Assembly (NCBI GenBank): GCA_013398955.1
Contig: VWPU01008489.1
Coordinates: forward strand, 186,001 to 250,000
Direction of reading: 5' to 3'
Origin: Callaeas wilsoni
Lineage: Eukaryota; Chordata; Aves; Passeriformes; Callaeidae
DNA length: 64,000 nt
The position numbers were made by a program, and so were the translations under genes. Below the pieces are notes generated by a model. It was not told the DNA's origin and did no database searches. It worked only from the letters and a program-made list of their open reading frames with translations. This document shows, in pieces, positions 49,408 through 61,968 of this stretch. Each line of letters opens with the position of its first letter. Position 1 is the stretch's first letter.

Positions 49408-49545
49408 CGTTAAACCCACCCAGTCTGCGGGGATTGTGCACCCAGCTGGCGGCAGGATACGGAAGGGAACGGTGACTACAGCCTTCCCCGCTCCAGTCAC
49501 CACATGGCACCACCTCTCTGCTCTCTCCATCACCCAGCACCGACG
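49408..49545. promoter_or_regulatory. Small CpG cluster with an ETS-like site
   Basis: I count eight CpGs within about 138 bases (49408, 49428, 49450, 49460, 49470, 49489, 49541 and 49544), in a locally GC-rich stretch. It includes ACGGAAGG at 49459-49466, which resembles an ETS-family core (CGGAAG). No start codon in a convincing frame follows. An orphan promoter or enhancer is a guess; an unrecognised old insertion is equally possible. Confidence 0.35.
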
Positions 49546-49994
49546 GAGAACCCAGCTTTAGTTCTTCCCATGCACAAAATGACAGGTCTGAGTTTCAAAG
49601 TAACATAGGAGTAACGGCTGATTAGAGGATTTTTCTACTAAGCTTCTTTAGAAGGAAGTGCTAAGGTATTTAAGAAAAAACCACAGAAATTATCTGGTTC
49701 AATTTGTGTTTTTTGTAACAAAAATAACCCAACCAAACAAAACCTCAATAATTCAATATGTAATTTTTCTTTTCTTTTTTTTTTCGTCTCCCATTTTAGG
49801 ACAAATAGCAGTATCTAAAAATAATAAAAATCCTACGAAAGTATTTTCATTATCTCAAGCCAAGATTTTGTTTTGAATGCACGTTGAAGAAAATTTATGA
49901 GATTTCAACTTTTTGCTCTGAGTCAGGGAAGGAAAGTGTTTGAAATCTCAAAACAGTCTCCTTTCTAGCTTTGAACTAAGGGAAGGGACAGGAC

Positions 49995-50015
49995 TGTGTG
50001 TGTATGTGCATGCGC
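49995..50015. repeat. Alternating pyrimidine-purine run (21 bp)
   Basis: Strict alternation over 21 bases, TG-rich and ending in CATGCGC. Such runs are classical candidates for Z-DNA under supercoiling. TG-rich flanks extend to about 50026. No function is claimed. Confidence 0.75.
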
Positions 50016-50558
50016 CTGTGTGTTTGGCAAAAATTAAAATATGAGAGCAGTGCCTAGAGCCATCTGCTTCCTCAGAAACTGATAAAAGTTGCATGTGTAT
50101 ATAACTGGTGGAGAATTTGTCCCATAATGTTAAGACAGCTGATTTAAGCATAGTTGTTTCTTAAATCAGCTTACTATTTCCTTCTGTACAAGTTAAGAAA
50201 GGCTAGTCCACTTTAACCTGTTCATATGAATGAAAAAGTAGAGAAGTTTTGTGAAGAATACATGAAATCAAGTACTATTACCATTTGTCTTCTGAGCAGC
50301 AGACACTTGGAAACCTGAGAAACAGATGAATTATTTTCTCCACATATTTCCTAGCCGTACTGTGAAACATAGAAGGCGTCAATGTTTAATGTTCATCAGT
50401 AAGTGCTGGGGTCATTCCTCATAATCCTAATCACAACATTTTGTTTAAAAATGTTAGTGACAATGATTTAAATTGCTTATTTTAATGATGTGAAAAAAAG
50501 TAGAATAAAGCAGAGAAGTACAGTCTGCTTTAGTTAAACAGCCGCTCCCACAAAAGTG

Positions 50559-50658
50559 ATGTGTATATATGATTGTGTGTATGTATATATGCAAGTGTAG
50601 TGTATATATGTATTATTATATATGTATATATATTATTACATAATGTATATACATTACA
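50559..50658. repeat. TA/TG-rich simple repeat with a perfect palindrome
   Basis: Interrupted TATATA, TGTATA and ATTATTA words extend over 100 bases. Within it, TAATGTATATACATTA at 50641-50656 is a perfect 16-bp palindrome. It is an imperfect microsatellite that probably varies in length between individuals. Confidence 0.88.
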
Positions 50659-53600
50659 CTGTTTGAACAAACAACACAATACAGTCTTAGATTTTCCTAT
50701 ATGTTACTTTTTTTTTTCCCTAGCTTTTTCAGGCAAAGAGATTAAATGTCAAGAAAAAGATTGGGTAGTATGTCAATAGACATCTGGAAATTGTAAGGGT
50801 TCAGGCAGCGACTATATTTTCTCCTTGACTGCAAGTGAAGAAACTCATCTGGTTGCTTACCACAATGAGGTGAGCTCAGGTTGTTGTGAAAGTTTTTAGA
50901 GGTTGCCTCGGACAAATGTCAGCTACTTGTTTATTGGGAAGGTCTGAATGCCCTGACATTGAAAGATCCTTGTGGCCTTTATGCCAGATTGATCATGAAC
51001 ACGTATATCCACACATGCTAAAGTAAGGGTGTCAATAGAGATTGTCAATTGTCTTGTGTTATGAATCACATGCTTTAACATATATTTTGGCACTGATGAC
51101 TTATCTATAGTTTTAAATAGTGTTTAAAATTAGATCTCTGGTTTTTACTCACATCTTGGAATTTAGGTCTGCAAAGTCAGCATTGGCCACCTTGCAAACA
51201 CTAGCGAGTTTGTGCTGCAATGACAAATTAAATGCATTTTAAACCAAAACCAACTTGAATATAATGTAACTTGGCTGCCAGTGTTGTCTGATCATCCCCT
51301 TTCTCCAGCTTCATCTCCAGACTGGTTTTGTCACCACTTGTTCAAAGGAGTTTATTCTGTGAATAATTGCTGAATTGATAACTGCTTAAAAAGAGGAGAA
51401 AATAAAGACAATAAAAATTAAATCACTCGAGACTATATGGGAAACAGGAAAATTAAAACCTCCATCAATACGACTACCAGAAGATAGAATCCCAACCACA
51501 AAAAAACCCCAGTTTGAAGCCCTGGAGTCAGGTTTACTCATGAAAAATATGAAGATCTAGAAAATGTTGATCTCAATCCTGCCTGGATCTTCCAGATAAT
51601 ATTATGATTTATTTTTGCTACACAGAAACAAAGTCTTAAAGTTTGTGAAGGACTCACAGATTCTAACAGGACTGTAAATGTTGCTGTTAATGCCTTCTTT
51701 CTTAGCAATTATTAAAATAGCAGGAATACAAGCATTGTAAAAAGAATAAGTTTTGCCCTGTTCCTCAGTTTCTCTTTGCAGCATGTAAATCAGCAGATTT
51801 CTATGCCTGAGCTTCACAGAGTTCAAATGGCTGGATGTTATTCAAACCCTTTAACAGGCAGAATCTGAAAGGGATATGATTGTGTGTATAGGTAGTTGTT
51901 TTGTGCAATAATGTCATAAATTACTCCAAATCTCTCTTGATTAATCTTGAGTTAAATTATCTCCAGTCATTTGTCAAGATAGTTCTTGCTTCATGAAACC
52001 TAGCAGTGATGATAAAACAAACCCAAATGCATTATCAGAAGGGGAAAAGTTTTACAGTGAGCCTTGTCTCTGTGCTGCTTTAGGAATTGACATCAAGGTC
52101 CCATTATGCCTATTTATTCATAAAGCATCACACAGAGGAGGAACATGTATGTGTACTATATTTCTCTCAGATGGTTCCATCACGATCAAAATCCTGCTGC
52201 TTTCCTCCTGTTACACACTCCTGCTCACAATCCAGAATCAACCTATCATTCATGAAGAAACTATAGAAGGCAGGGATGTATCTCCTTATTCCTCTAATTT
52301 TATACAGGACTGGATTTCTAATTTTTTTTTTTTTTTTTGCCCAGTAGAAGTTCCTCTAGAAGACAATTGCATTTTCTTAAGGTGACTGATCACATACTTT
52401 GGTTGAAAGTTTTATTTGTCTTCTTCCCATATCTCCTGCCTTCAGACACAGGGCAAATCTTCAGCTGGCAGACCAGGCTTTATTCCAGCTGTACAGAGCT
52501 CCTTTTTGGGCTTTGGACCCAAATGCTGTGGCACGACTCCTTCAGGGAACTACAGCCTTGCCTTACGTAAACTTCCATGCCCTACCAGAATCTTTGATTT
52601 ACTCACTCATCTCTGAAAGGCTTGAGTACGTGCCTAAAAGCTCAGTTTGCCAGATACAGATACACATTTATTATCTATTTACAGATACAACCAATTTAGC
52701 AGGTTTTGGATGAGAAGTTGCATTTCTTTCTCTCGTCCACCATGCAGGTGTGTGGGGCAGATGACACCCAAGCTAAGAGCCGTGCAGGTGTGGAGTTACA
52801 TTCACTCCGTAAGTCCCCAGCTGCTACATGATGTGCATTTATGAACCTTAATGACCTGCTGAGACAGTAGGGAGAAAGGATAAGGCAACCACAATCAGAA
52901 TGAGCACATTTGTGGTTTTAACCATAAAAAGGTTATCTCTGTCCTAGTACTAAACTTTCGGTTTTGGAAATTATAAGATCTTGTATGGCATAAATAAATT
53001 CCATTCATCCCTCCTGAAAAAGATGAAAGTCTGTCCTGTAAAAAGGATGTTTATTAAGTTTAGGGTTAAACCTAAGCCTGTTGCTGAGCACTCAGAGGTG
53101 CCAGAGGCTAGAGCTGGGCAGACAACTGACTTGACCACAGCAATTTCCCTCTCTAGCCTGCCCCAGGGTGAGATCTCAGCTGTTTGAATGGAAGCTGCAG
53201 GTCAGGAAGTCTCCCTCAATTGTCTGTGATTAAAAATACATCTTAAGCAAATAAACCTTGGTGACTTTGCAGACAGATAGTGCTGAAATTTCACTCGTGT
53301 GTTATTCCTGTCATTAGAATCCCCAAACAGTGGAGTGCAACGAGAAAAATAAGTCATAGCACTAACTAAAAATGTGAAATGGAAACGTAGCTACAAGAAA
53401 AGGAAATAATTCAAAAGGAACAATTTTCCAAAACAATTGTTCAGTTACCAAATTAAAAAAAAAAAGAAAAAATGAAAGACAGTTAAGGGGAAATTATTGT
53501 TGCTTTTTTTACCTTTTTGTTTTTTAGGTCTTTCATATAATTTTATACCAGTGCACTGATCTGACATAGAGCAGAGCCATATAAACAGTTGCGTTGGCAC

Positions 53601-56600
53601 AGTTGGGCAGGCAATAAACTGGAACTGGAGTCGAGAGAGTAAGTAAATGAAACCAGGAAGAACACTAACATCTTTTTCACATTTTGCTGTTGAATTAATT
53701 GATTGAGACCAAATCTGTACTTTACAGAGGCTTAACTTCCTCTTCTAGGTTTATGGAGATTTGAAAGCATAAATGCAAGGGAAGATTTCCTAGTCATGGC
53801 ACTTGGACTGACTGTACCCTACAGCAGTGGGGGACAGTGGCGGTACAGCGCAGAATACTGTGAAGAATATCTACTAAGTGCCATACAACATTTTGACCTA
53901 CTGAAAGTGAAACACATGGGCTGCTGCTTGAATTGCCATTTCCCATAAAGGCAGCATTATTCTAATGAGTTTGCTACTATTTTTTCTTTTAAAATGCCTG
54001 GGGCAAATTTATTTTTATAAAAATGATGGCTAGGCCTGACCCTCCATCTTTAAGCTCCTACTTGAGCCTTAGAGATCCAGCACATATGGTACAGTATGTT
54101 ACAACCAGCTGCTAATTGGAATCCCTGCAAATATGACTATTAAGGTCAACTGAATCAAATAAAGACAGCTCAAGCTTTAAATCCAAGGGATATATGCCCT
54201 TCTGCTGATTGCACACAGTTCCTTTTGCTACTGGTGAGAATAAAATGGATTTACCCGAAAACAATAGGCTCCTAGCCAGCTTTGATATTTTTTATAATAT
54301 TTCTAATATTGCTATCCACTTATAAGTGCATTTGGAGTTATACATTAGAAAGTGCAAGGTCCACTCAGACATTTCAAAACAAAATTACGTATACTAGTAC
54401 CATATAATGCATATTGAATTTGTTCTTAAATTTCTGTCTCACTTCCTTTTAGCATATATAGATAAAAATTGAGGGTAAAATTAGAAAACTAGAAATTGTA
54501 AAATTTTAAAATGTAATAGAATATCAGAAATGATAGCCCTTCAGTATTGTGAGAACATATTTCAAGTAATACTGCATTGATCTTGCTGATGCTGTCATAA
54601 CGTGATAGAATGCTACTTTTAGCAAGCTTAGTGGAGGCAAGACAAAGCTTAGGAGAATCCTACAGCACTGCCTAATAACAAAAGTCTTATAATGTATATG
54701 AAATCCTGACAGTGGCCAAATAGCGTGTCTGTGTTTTAGCCTGTTACTTTGTGAACATCCTGCCAACAGAGCGTGAACCTCGCGTATATCTTAAGCTTGA
54801 CTATCAAAGTCAACAGAGAACCTCCCGTTGCTCCCACATATCTGTATTAATAAACTGTGTAAACAAAACTTTTGTGGGTACCTCACTGGGTCTGAAGTCT
54901 TATGGAACTGTTGCTGATTAAGGAGTCTCTTTACTTAACATTTGTCTTTCACATTTACTTTTCAAAGTATTTCCGTAACAGGCCAATGTGACTGAAGTTT
55001 CCTGACCCTCTGCCAATCACAATATAACCTTCAAAGGAAAGAGATAACCTCCCACAGAAGTCAGATACGAAGAAATGTTCTTCAGAAGAAAGTCCAGTAA
55101 AATTCAAATAGGCAGTGCAAAACTGGAACTGGCTTAGAGAGTCAAATACTGAGACTAATTTAACTCTTTAACTAGTTAGTCCTGTAGCAAAGGGGCTGAT
55201 TTAAATCAAAGTTCCACCTCCCCAGCCATGCTGCAGGGAGCAAAAGCAGGGTGAGATAAGCCCTTCTGTGGCAGACACTTTGAAAGGCAGTGAGAAGCAA
55301 GGATCTTTCAGTTAGGACTGCTGGATATTTGTCAAAAGGGAAGAGCTGAGATAAGCAGGACCTGAATCCTTGCTTGCATTATAATTGAGTGACAAGTGAA
55401 GCTTTGGTTCCTTGAGGTATTCTGAGATACTGATATTTATTTCCATCCCAGATCGAAAATAAATTTGGAACATCATGTTTTGTGGTTTGTTGAGATTTTT
55501 TGTCTTTTTTTTGAATGAAGAATTCCTAAGGAACGTGATTTTAAAAGAGTGGATTGTTTTGACTGGATTTGCTTATCAGGCTACATTGCCTCCTGAGCAG
55601 TAACCCATATGCCTTGTGCCCAAATTCTTCTCATGTTCAGGTCTTCTGATGGAATGACTTTTCTTTTCAGACACGGACGTATCTAGATATAAGGGGTAAG
55701 ACAATATTAGAAAGAGTAGCAAGTAGTACTCCTGTGAGAGCACCGGTGACAATGATGTGTATAATCTTCAAAGAAAGATGGTAACCTCCTCTGATTCAAG
55801 CAGCCAAATCAGTGTTCTCTAGAAGGAAATTCGACTAGTAGACAATAAAATAATTTTTTTTATTCTTTACACAATTTTCACTGAAGGGCTGATTTCCACT
55901 GAGTACATTTTTTTATCCATATTTCTCCTCCCCAGACAAATAGCAAACTGATGCTGTTTAAATGATGAGAGACTCAGCTAGCTTCAAGTGCTACAGTCGG
56001 TAGTGTTATCAAAACATCATTAGGGGCTTTGTCTATTTTCGGCATTCATTTTTATCTCGTTGTTTGTTTGCTTGTTTTTGTGAATCGCATTTACAAAACT
56101 CCCTAGAAACTTGACCTTTTGGACTGAAAGTTGAAACTCTGGTGGTCAATTTTTTTTTTTTAAATCTGAAGGGAAACAGCTCAGAATCAGACTGTGGATG
56201 GTCCTTGCACAAAACCTTGACAATGACATATTTTCTGGCTCTAAGTAACCTCCAGGAGCATGTGTGTTCATTTAGAATATGTGTCTGCAAATACGCCTCA
56301 CAACCTCACTATCTTCTTTGAGTGGAGGAAGATTAATTAGTCGCCCCTGTTAAATGCCACAATAACCCACCATTGTTTTAACCAGCATCTGCCTTGCTTT
56401 ACAGATGGGAAACCAAAGAAGAAACTGCTGCCTTTCTTGCCTAATATTTGGTCTAAGTGTCTAAACATAATGCTTTGTTCCTTTTCATGAATCAAAGACA
56501 CTTAATTTATATGGGTCCGATGCTTGCTGAAGTCTGGAGGAGGAAGAATGGAGAGAGACTGTATAATAAATGATAGCTCAGAAGTTAGCTGATTATGATC

Positions 56601-59050
56601 ATAGAATCATTATCATCTGAATAGTTTTTCTTCACTGATGGTCACATTTTATTTTGCACATTCCTCAATGATTGAATTCACCCAAATTTACCAACTTTGC
56701 AGTAAGAAGCTTGTCTTACTCTCTAACAGAAGATAACAACACAGATTTAAGTGAGGCAACAAATACACTGTTATGACAAACGTTTAAAATTAATTGTTGT
56801 CCTTGAATTGTTCTTCCTTGCCCAGCTTTCAAGAAGGCCACTTAATAGTCTGTTTTGAAATTAAATGCAAAGGAATATGCAAGGAGAAAAGAGGAAGAAA
56901 TTCCAGCTTGTATCTTTAAAGCTCTGGAATGGTGTAAATTATTACAGTGGTTTCACGTTTTCATGGGATCAAGGCAACAACAGTAAGCTCATAAAACAGA
57001 TACCACTAATTATGCAGAGGAGAAGTCATAAAGTCACTGATGGAAGTATGTTTTATATTCATGAACACATCATTAAAATTTTAAGACACACTATCAAATT
57101 CTACATTTTAATACTACACCAAACAGCATTAAACCCTCCCAACAAGAAAATCAGATTGTTTAATGATTGTATTTGTCACACAGGTTTCATATGTCTGGTG
57201 TTGAGGCAGATGTAGTCTTTTCTGTTGCTTTTATCACTGGACAATTAAAAATAATTTTTTATGCAGTTTTTAGAAAAACTAGATACAACAATAAGGAAAC
57301 AAAATCACCAAAAATTTAGGAATGTTTAATTGCAGAAATATTTAAATGTAGCCAATCACATAAAATCTTTTTATAGTGTTGTCAATTTGCTTCTACTTCT
57401 CTTGTATTTTATTTTAACGAAAAAGACGTTTTAAAGTAATAGGATAGTGATTCAGGCAGGCGGCAACGCAGCACACAAATGTTAGGTATTTCAAAGGAAT
57501 TTTTAAAGTAAACGTGCCTTTAATGTAGCCATTTAAGTCAAGGGCAAAATATAATAGGAAATATTTCAGGATCGCCTGTTGGGCTGAAACTCTTGGAAGA
57601 CTAAGGAGTGTCCTGTATGACTCTCATCAGTGTCCTGAAGAGACTGAGGCCACTGTGAAAACACACATATGAATAAGGCCCCAAATTCTCCAATATTAAA
57701 AGAGGTGTAACAGACCACAAATAGGTGTGTCCCTGTCAAGACAACGATGGCATGAGGGACACTTTCAAAATGGTTCTTGTGATCTAGAGGAAAGGGTCCT
57801 GGTTCTGGCTTTGGACCACCAGATGCAAACAGCTGTGCAGTTGCATGTTGGCACATGATGTCCCTGCCCTACCCCTGCTGTGCACACACCGTCTCACTGC
57901 TCTGTTCCCCTTTGCTTCACAGTGAGCTCTGTTGCTTCTTACATCTGGGACCTCTAGAAATAACTACCTCCCTAGAAAGGCTGGGCACAGTCAAGGAAAT
58001 TAAGAGTCAGTCTTATTTGCCAGCATTAGTAACTAAAAATTCAAATACTTAATGCTGAATTTAAAGGACAATTTTTTAACATCTAACAATGGATTAAACT
58101 AGATGCTAAACTGGTCTAGCTCTAGTTAATTTCCACATGATATTCAAGTACCAGCCAATACCATAGTTAAACATTTACCTGAAAAAAACTCAAGAGAGAG
58201 CTTCAGTTATTAACATAAATTTCTTGAAGTGAGTTCTGATAGGACTCAGTGAAGACTTCTGCCTAAAAAATCAATGGCTATATGTGGTCTAATATTAGGT
58301 CTCTTCTAAACCTTTCTTCCTCCAGAGCCAATATTTGGCCTACACTATCTGCCAGCATCTTCTTAATGAGAAGCACACATCTAAAAGCTCTCACAGCTCT
58401 CAAAATTTAGGAGTAAATATTTTAAAATTAAAACCGTATGCTAAGCAGTGCAGATTTGCTGGTGCAGATGTTATTTTTGGCTCATTTTTTTTAACTGGTT
58501 CGTAACCAACGTACTTCAGCCTATTTTTGCAGATTTATTAGTAGTATTCTGAATACCACAGATATAGTGAAAGAAGTTAATAGAATAATATCTCGAGATA
58601 TTTTAGGCAGTTTTCTACTTAGCAGCAAAGTTGTCACTAAAATTCTGTTAATGAGATGTATCCATGTTAATAAGATGTATAAATAGCAAAAGGGAGAAAA
58701 AGAGAAAATGGAGATTGAAATCACTTAGAGAATGGGATAAGAAAAACTATTTTGCATGAAATTCTACACCCCACTTTTCTTAGGAGACTCACACAATCCT
58801 CTGGCATTTAGTTCATTAAATGACTATTCATTAAACAAGTGATTGCTTTATGTAGTTTCTGCAAGTCAGAGTACACTCATGTAAGCTTTTGGGGTTTTTT
58901 TGTTGGTGATGGTCCCACATTCATTCTAATTATTTAGGATTAATAACTGTATTTATTTGTGCTGTTTACATTCACACCTGATATCCTCAGTGTAATTCTT
59001 CCCTGAAAGAAACAGAAGTCTCTGGTGAAGGTCACAGTTTTCCACATTCT

Positions 59051-59078
59051 ACTAATTCTTAATTAATTCAGAATTAGT
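59051..59078. other. Perfect hairpin in TAATTA-rich DNA
   Basis: ACTAATTCT at 59051-59059 and its exact reverse complement AGAATTAGT at 59070-59078 flank a 10-base loop containing TTAATTAA-type sequence. The words TAATTA and TTAATTAATT are typical homeodomain cores, but such AT-rich words arise often by chance. Confidence 0.85.
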
Positions 59079-61351
59079 TAATTCTCTGGTTATGAGGGAC
59101 CCTATTGTCAGCCTTATTATGTTGGCCAATGATTTATTAAAGAACAGATCATGTATTTTTTCCATAAGTAGATCTAATTCATCTTATTCCTTCGAATGTT
59201 AGTTACTGAGCTCTTGAAACCACACTATTTAGAAAAGTGAGCTTTTCTTTTGGTTGTGCATGGAAGAACACTATAATATTTTTTGGATTGCAAAAATTAG
59301 ATCAACTCAGTTTAATATCAGAGGGGACAGTGCAGCAACAGAAGGCTTAAAACACAGAGCTGCTGTTCATGCCATTTACAATGATCTGTTCAGGTATTTT
59401 TCTTAGAGACTAAAATTGCCAGTTCTTAGTTTAAGCATGAACAAATTATCTTTTAAAGATGTATTTAAATAACGTGAATGGATTTTTACTCTGTGTGATT
59501 ATGCCGTTCTTACTGTTGTGAGGATCTACTCTGTAAACAAGTATTATTAATTTGCATACAATATAGGCTTAATATGGGACCAATTTTTAGCCCAAAACTT
59601 ACTTAGAGAATTGAAATACTAAACAGTTGTGACACTGAATAAAAGAATTTTTAAGAGCAAGCTAAGAAATGTGAAATTTGAGAATGAGAAGACATGACAT
59701 GAAAACAAAATAATAGGCTAAAATCAATTAATTATGCGTAAGAGTTACAAAGGGAGTCTGAACATAGGTTTAGAAAAATGTCTGGACAGTAAAGATCCAT
59801 TCCACCAAACATTTAAGAACGGTGTATACTGCTATGATCAGTAGTCTCACAACTGCTAGAGAACCGATCCAGGTGGTAAACGGCAAAAGCAGTTTTTGTA
59901 GGGTCAGATCTCTCAGCAGAACTGCACAGGGTTTGCAGGTTTCCCATATTTTATCTCTTGAAACATTTTCGTTTGAGGTCTTTCTGTTAAGTTTTGCCAA
60001 TTATACCTTAGACCTACATAAGATACTTTACTATGTTTGATGCTGCAACAATAACTTCGCAGATTTTCAAAATGTCTTTAATTACTAGAAAGCTGTAATA
60101 TAGAAAAGCTAGGTTGTTATGGGGTTCTTACATATTTGTAAATTATTTTCCCAAAATTGTGGATGTTTTGCAGTGTCACTTTTTTTGAAAAGAAACAAAC
60201 CTCAAACCTGCAGGTCATTCACTTTTATTGCCCTCTGCAACAAAACAGAAACATGCAAGCAATGGAAAATGTCAAGACCAACATTCTCACTGAATTGTTA
60301 AAAAAGTGCCGATATTTTGGTGAGAAAAGATTCAGGAAAAAACTCCACTTTTGACTGGCATGTTTACAGACTGTCATTCCATAACCAGAAGGAGATGTAT
60401 TTAAACCAGATAATTCGCTTTACTAAATCTAATAATGGCACCTTGATAGAGACACTGGCTAATCAGTCAGCAGCTAAATCTAGGCCTAATTTATCAGACA
60501 AACTTCATTAAATAAATTTTATATTGTACACTGCACAAAACCAAACTCAATAATTGGGATTAATTGCCACCTTCATCAGTTTTAGCAAGGTCAAGAATTA
60601 AGCAGACTTGGAGAATGATGTGACCTTTCATTGCAATTCTGCTTCCTCTGAAATTTTTAGCTGTCAGATTCACAATTGTAGGTTTTACAGGAGATTGTCG
60701 CAAAACAGATATTGATGTGCTATTATCCATGTCTCACTTTACCCAGCCACGAAACAGCCAGACAGTAACAAAATAGCTGCTTTGAAAGACAATGTGAAAA
60801 GAATAGTAAAGTCTAAGTTTTTCCATGTTTTGATGTTTTTTGCTACAGATTAGGAACTAAAGCTGAAAAATTGATCACATTTAAAAGAGAAAAGATAAAA
60901 CAAGCTTAAATTTTATGTCTATCGATAGAAAAGTTTAAAATATAATATGTATAGCTGAAATTTTAATATAAAACATTTTTCTGTGGTTTATAATTTCAAC
61001 TTTTCATGAAAATGCCCCTAAAGAAAATATTTTAAACCAAAAACTTGTCTGGTTTTGGTTATTTGGGAGGGAGGAGGTTGAGGAAGAATTAAGATTTTAC
61101 AATATGGGTTTAGAAGTGCTCTTCTGCACTTGGTTATGTATATTTAAGACATATCTCCCTCCTGGCATGATTTGCAACACAGTAATGGAGCAATGTTGAG
61201 AAACCCATGCTATTGCTTTTGACTTAAATTCCCAGAATTGTCAATCTGGCAGCTGTCACAGTAAAACATTTATATAATTTTTAAATTGCAGACAATTATA
61301 CAATTATACAAAACTCTTCTCCATCAAAGGATTGGTTTCCTTCCCCACCCT

Positions 61352-61393
61352 CCCCCTGAAGTCAATAGCAAAATGTCCTTTCTATGCAGTGGG
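61352..61393. repeat. Possible ancient interspersed repeat (GAAGTCAATGG-type)
   Basis: CCCCTGAAGTCAATAGCAAA, a short spacer, then ATGCAGTGGG. This is a third, partial instance of the word pair seen at 21007-21072 and 36121-36190. It is short, so the assignment is tentative. Confidence 0.3.
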
Positions 61394-61803
61394 AAAAAAG
61401 TGTCTTGGTTTTGCTTACAGAAGATTACTGTATGCTTGAAATCATATTTTTGCTTTTACCTAGTACCATGATATTTGAGAAAGTATGTTAGTAATGGGGA
61501 TGCTATAAATAGTAGCTATGAAGTCTTTGATGGCAAGCACAATTCATGCAGAGCATATATGATGACTATTTATGGAATGCTAAGAAATAAACAGGAGACT
61601 ATGGCTTTTTGGTTTTGTAAAACTGTAGACTCCCATGACTTGAGATGACAAGAGTTTTTTCAAGTTAATTATTAATCCTTTTTTTCCCTTTTTTTTGATG
61701 AGGAAAAAATCAGCATTTTTCTAAATGAATGAAAATTTTAATTGTCAATCAAGGAAACACAGTTTCTTTCTTGTCTCCTTTTTTTTTGCCGTCATCCTTT
61801 CAG

Positions 61804-61968
61804 CTATATGAGAATTCCATTTTTTACAGCTGTTAGAATGAAGCAACACAGGATTGCTCTTATCTGTCACTGGTGCTGTGAATTTTTTAGCCAAATCACA
61901 GACAGATGGATAGATGAATACGATGCAAGTGTGAATGACCTACCAGAGGTTTCATTTCAGATGGCAAG
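61804..61968 (+). other. Weak candidate internal exon (unrecognised)
   Basis: A pyrimidine-rich stretch (about 61762-61801) ends in TTTCAG at 61803, and a near-consensus donor (CAAG then GTAAGC) follows 61968. The 165 bases between are open in only one of the three frames, starting on the third base of a codon and ending after the second base, so the exon would keep frame if skipped. The peptide includes MKQHRIALICHWCCEFF and TDRWIDEYDASVNDLPEV; I recognise no family. The same frame is also open upstream through the putative intron (from 61742), which weakens the coding argument. No other exon of a matching gene was found. A noncoding RNA exon or chance are alternatives. Confidence 0.2.

Larger units (their letters stand above)
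49546..61351. other. Unassigned AT-rich DNA
   Basis: No supportable gene. The largest open frame is 51993-52385 (130 codons); it runs through a T17 tract that yields a phenylalanine run and has no recognisable domain. Pyrimidine-rich acceptor-like sites before 49800 and 50720 are followed by only about 20 open codons. The interval 60400-60680 has several TAAT-type words and is discussed as a possible conserved noncoding element. No LINE, SINE or LTR is identifiable by eye in these 12 kb. Confidence 0.45.

Noticed and set aside
49760..49880. Acceptor-like site before 49800
   Set aside because: Only about 24 codons are open afterwards, with low-complexity content and no family match; a terminal exon cannot be argued from this.
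51993..52385. 130-codon open frame on plus
   Set aside because: It runs through a T17 tract, has no recognisable domain, and such a length is not surprising once in 64 kb on six frames.
56599..56625. ATCATAGAATCAT, which resembles a CR1 terminal octamer on minus
   Set aside because: Too short, and the adjacent sequence does not follow CR1.
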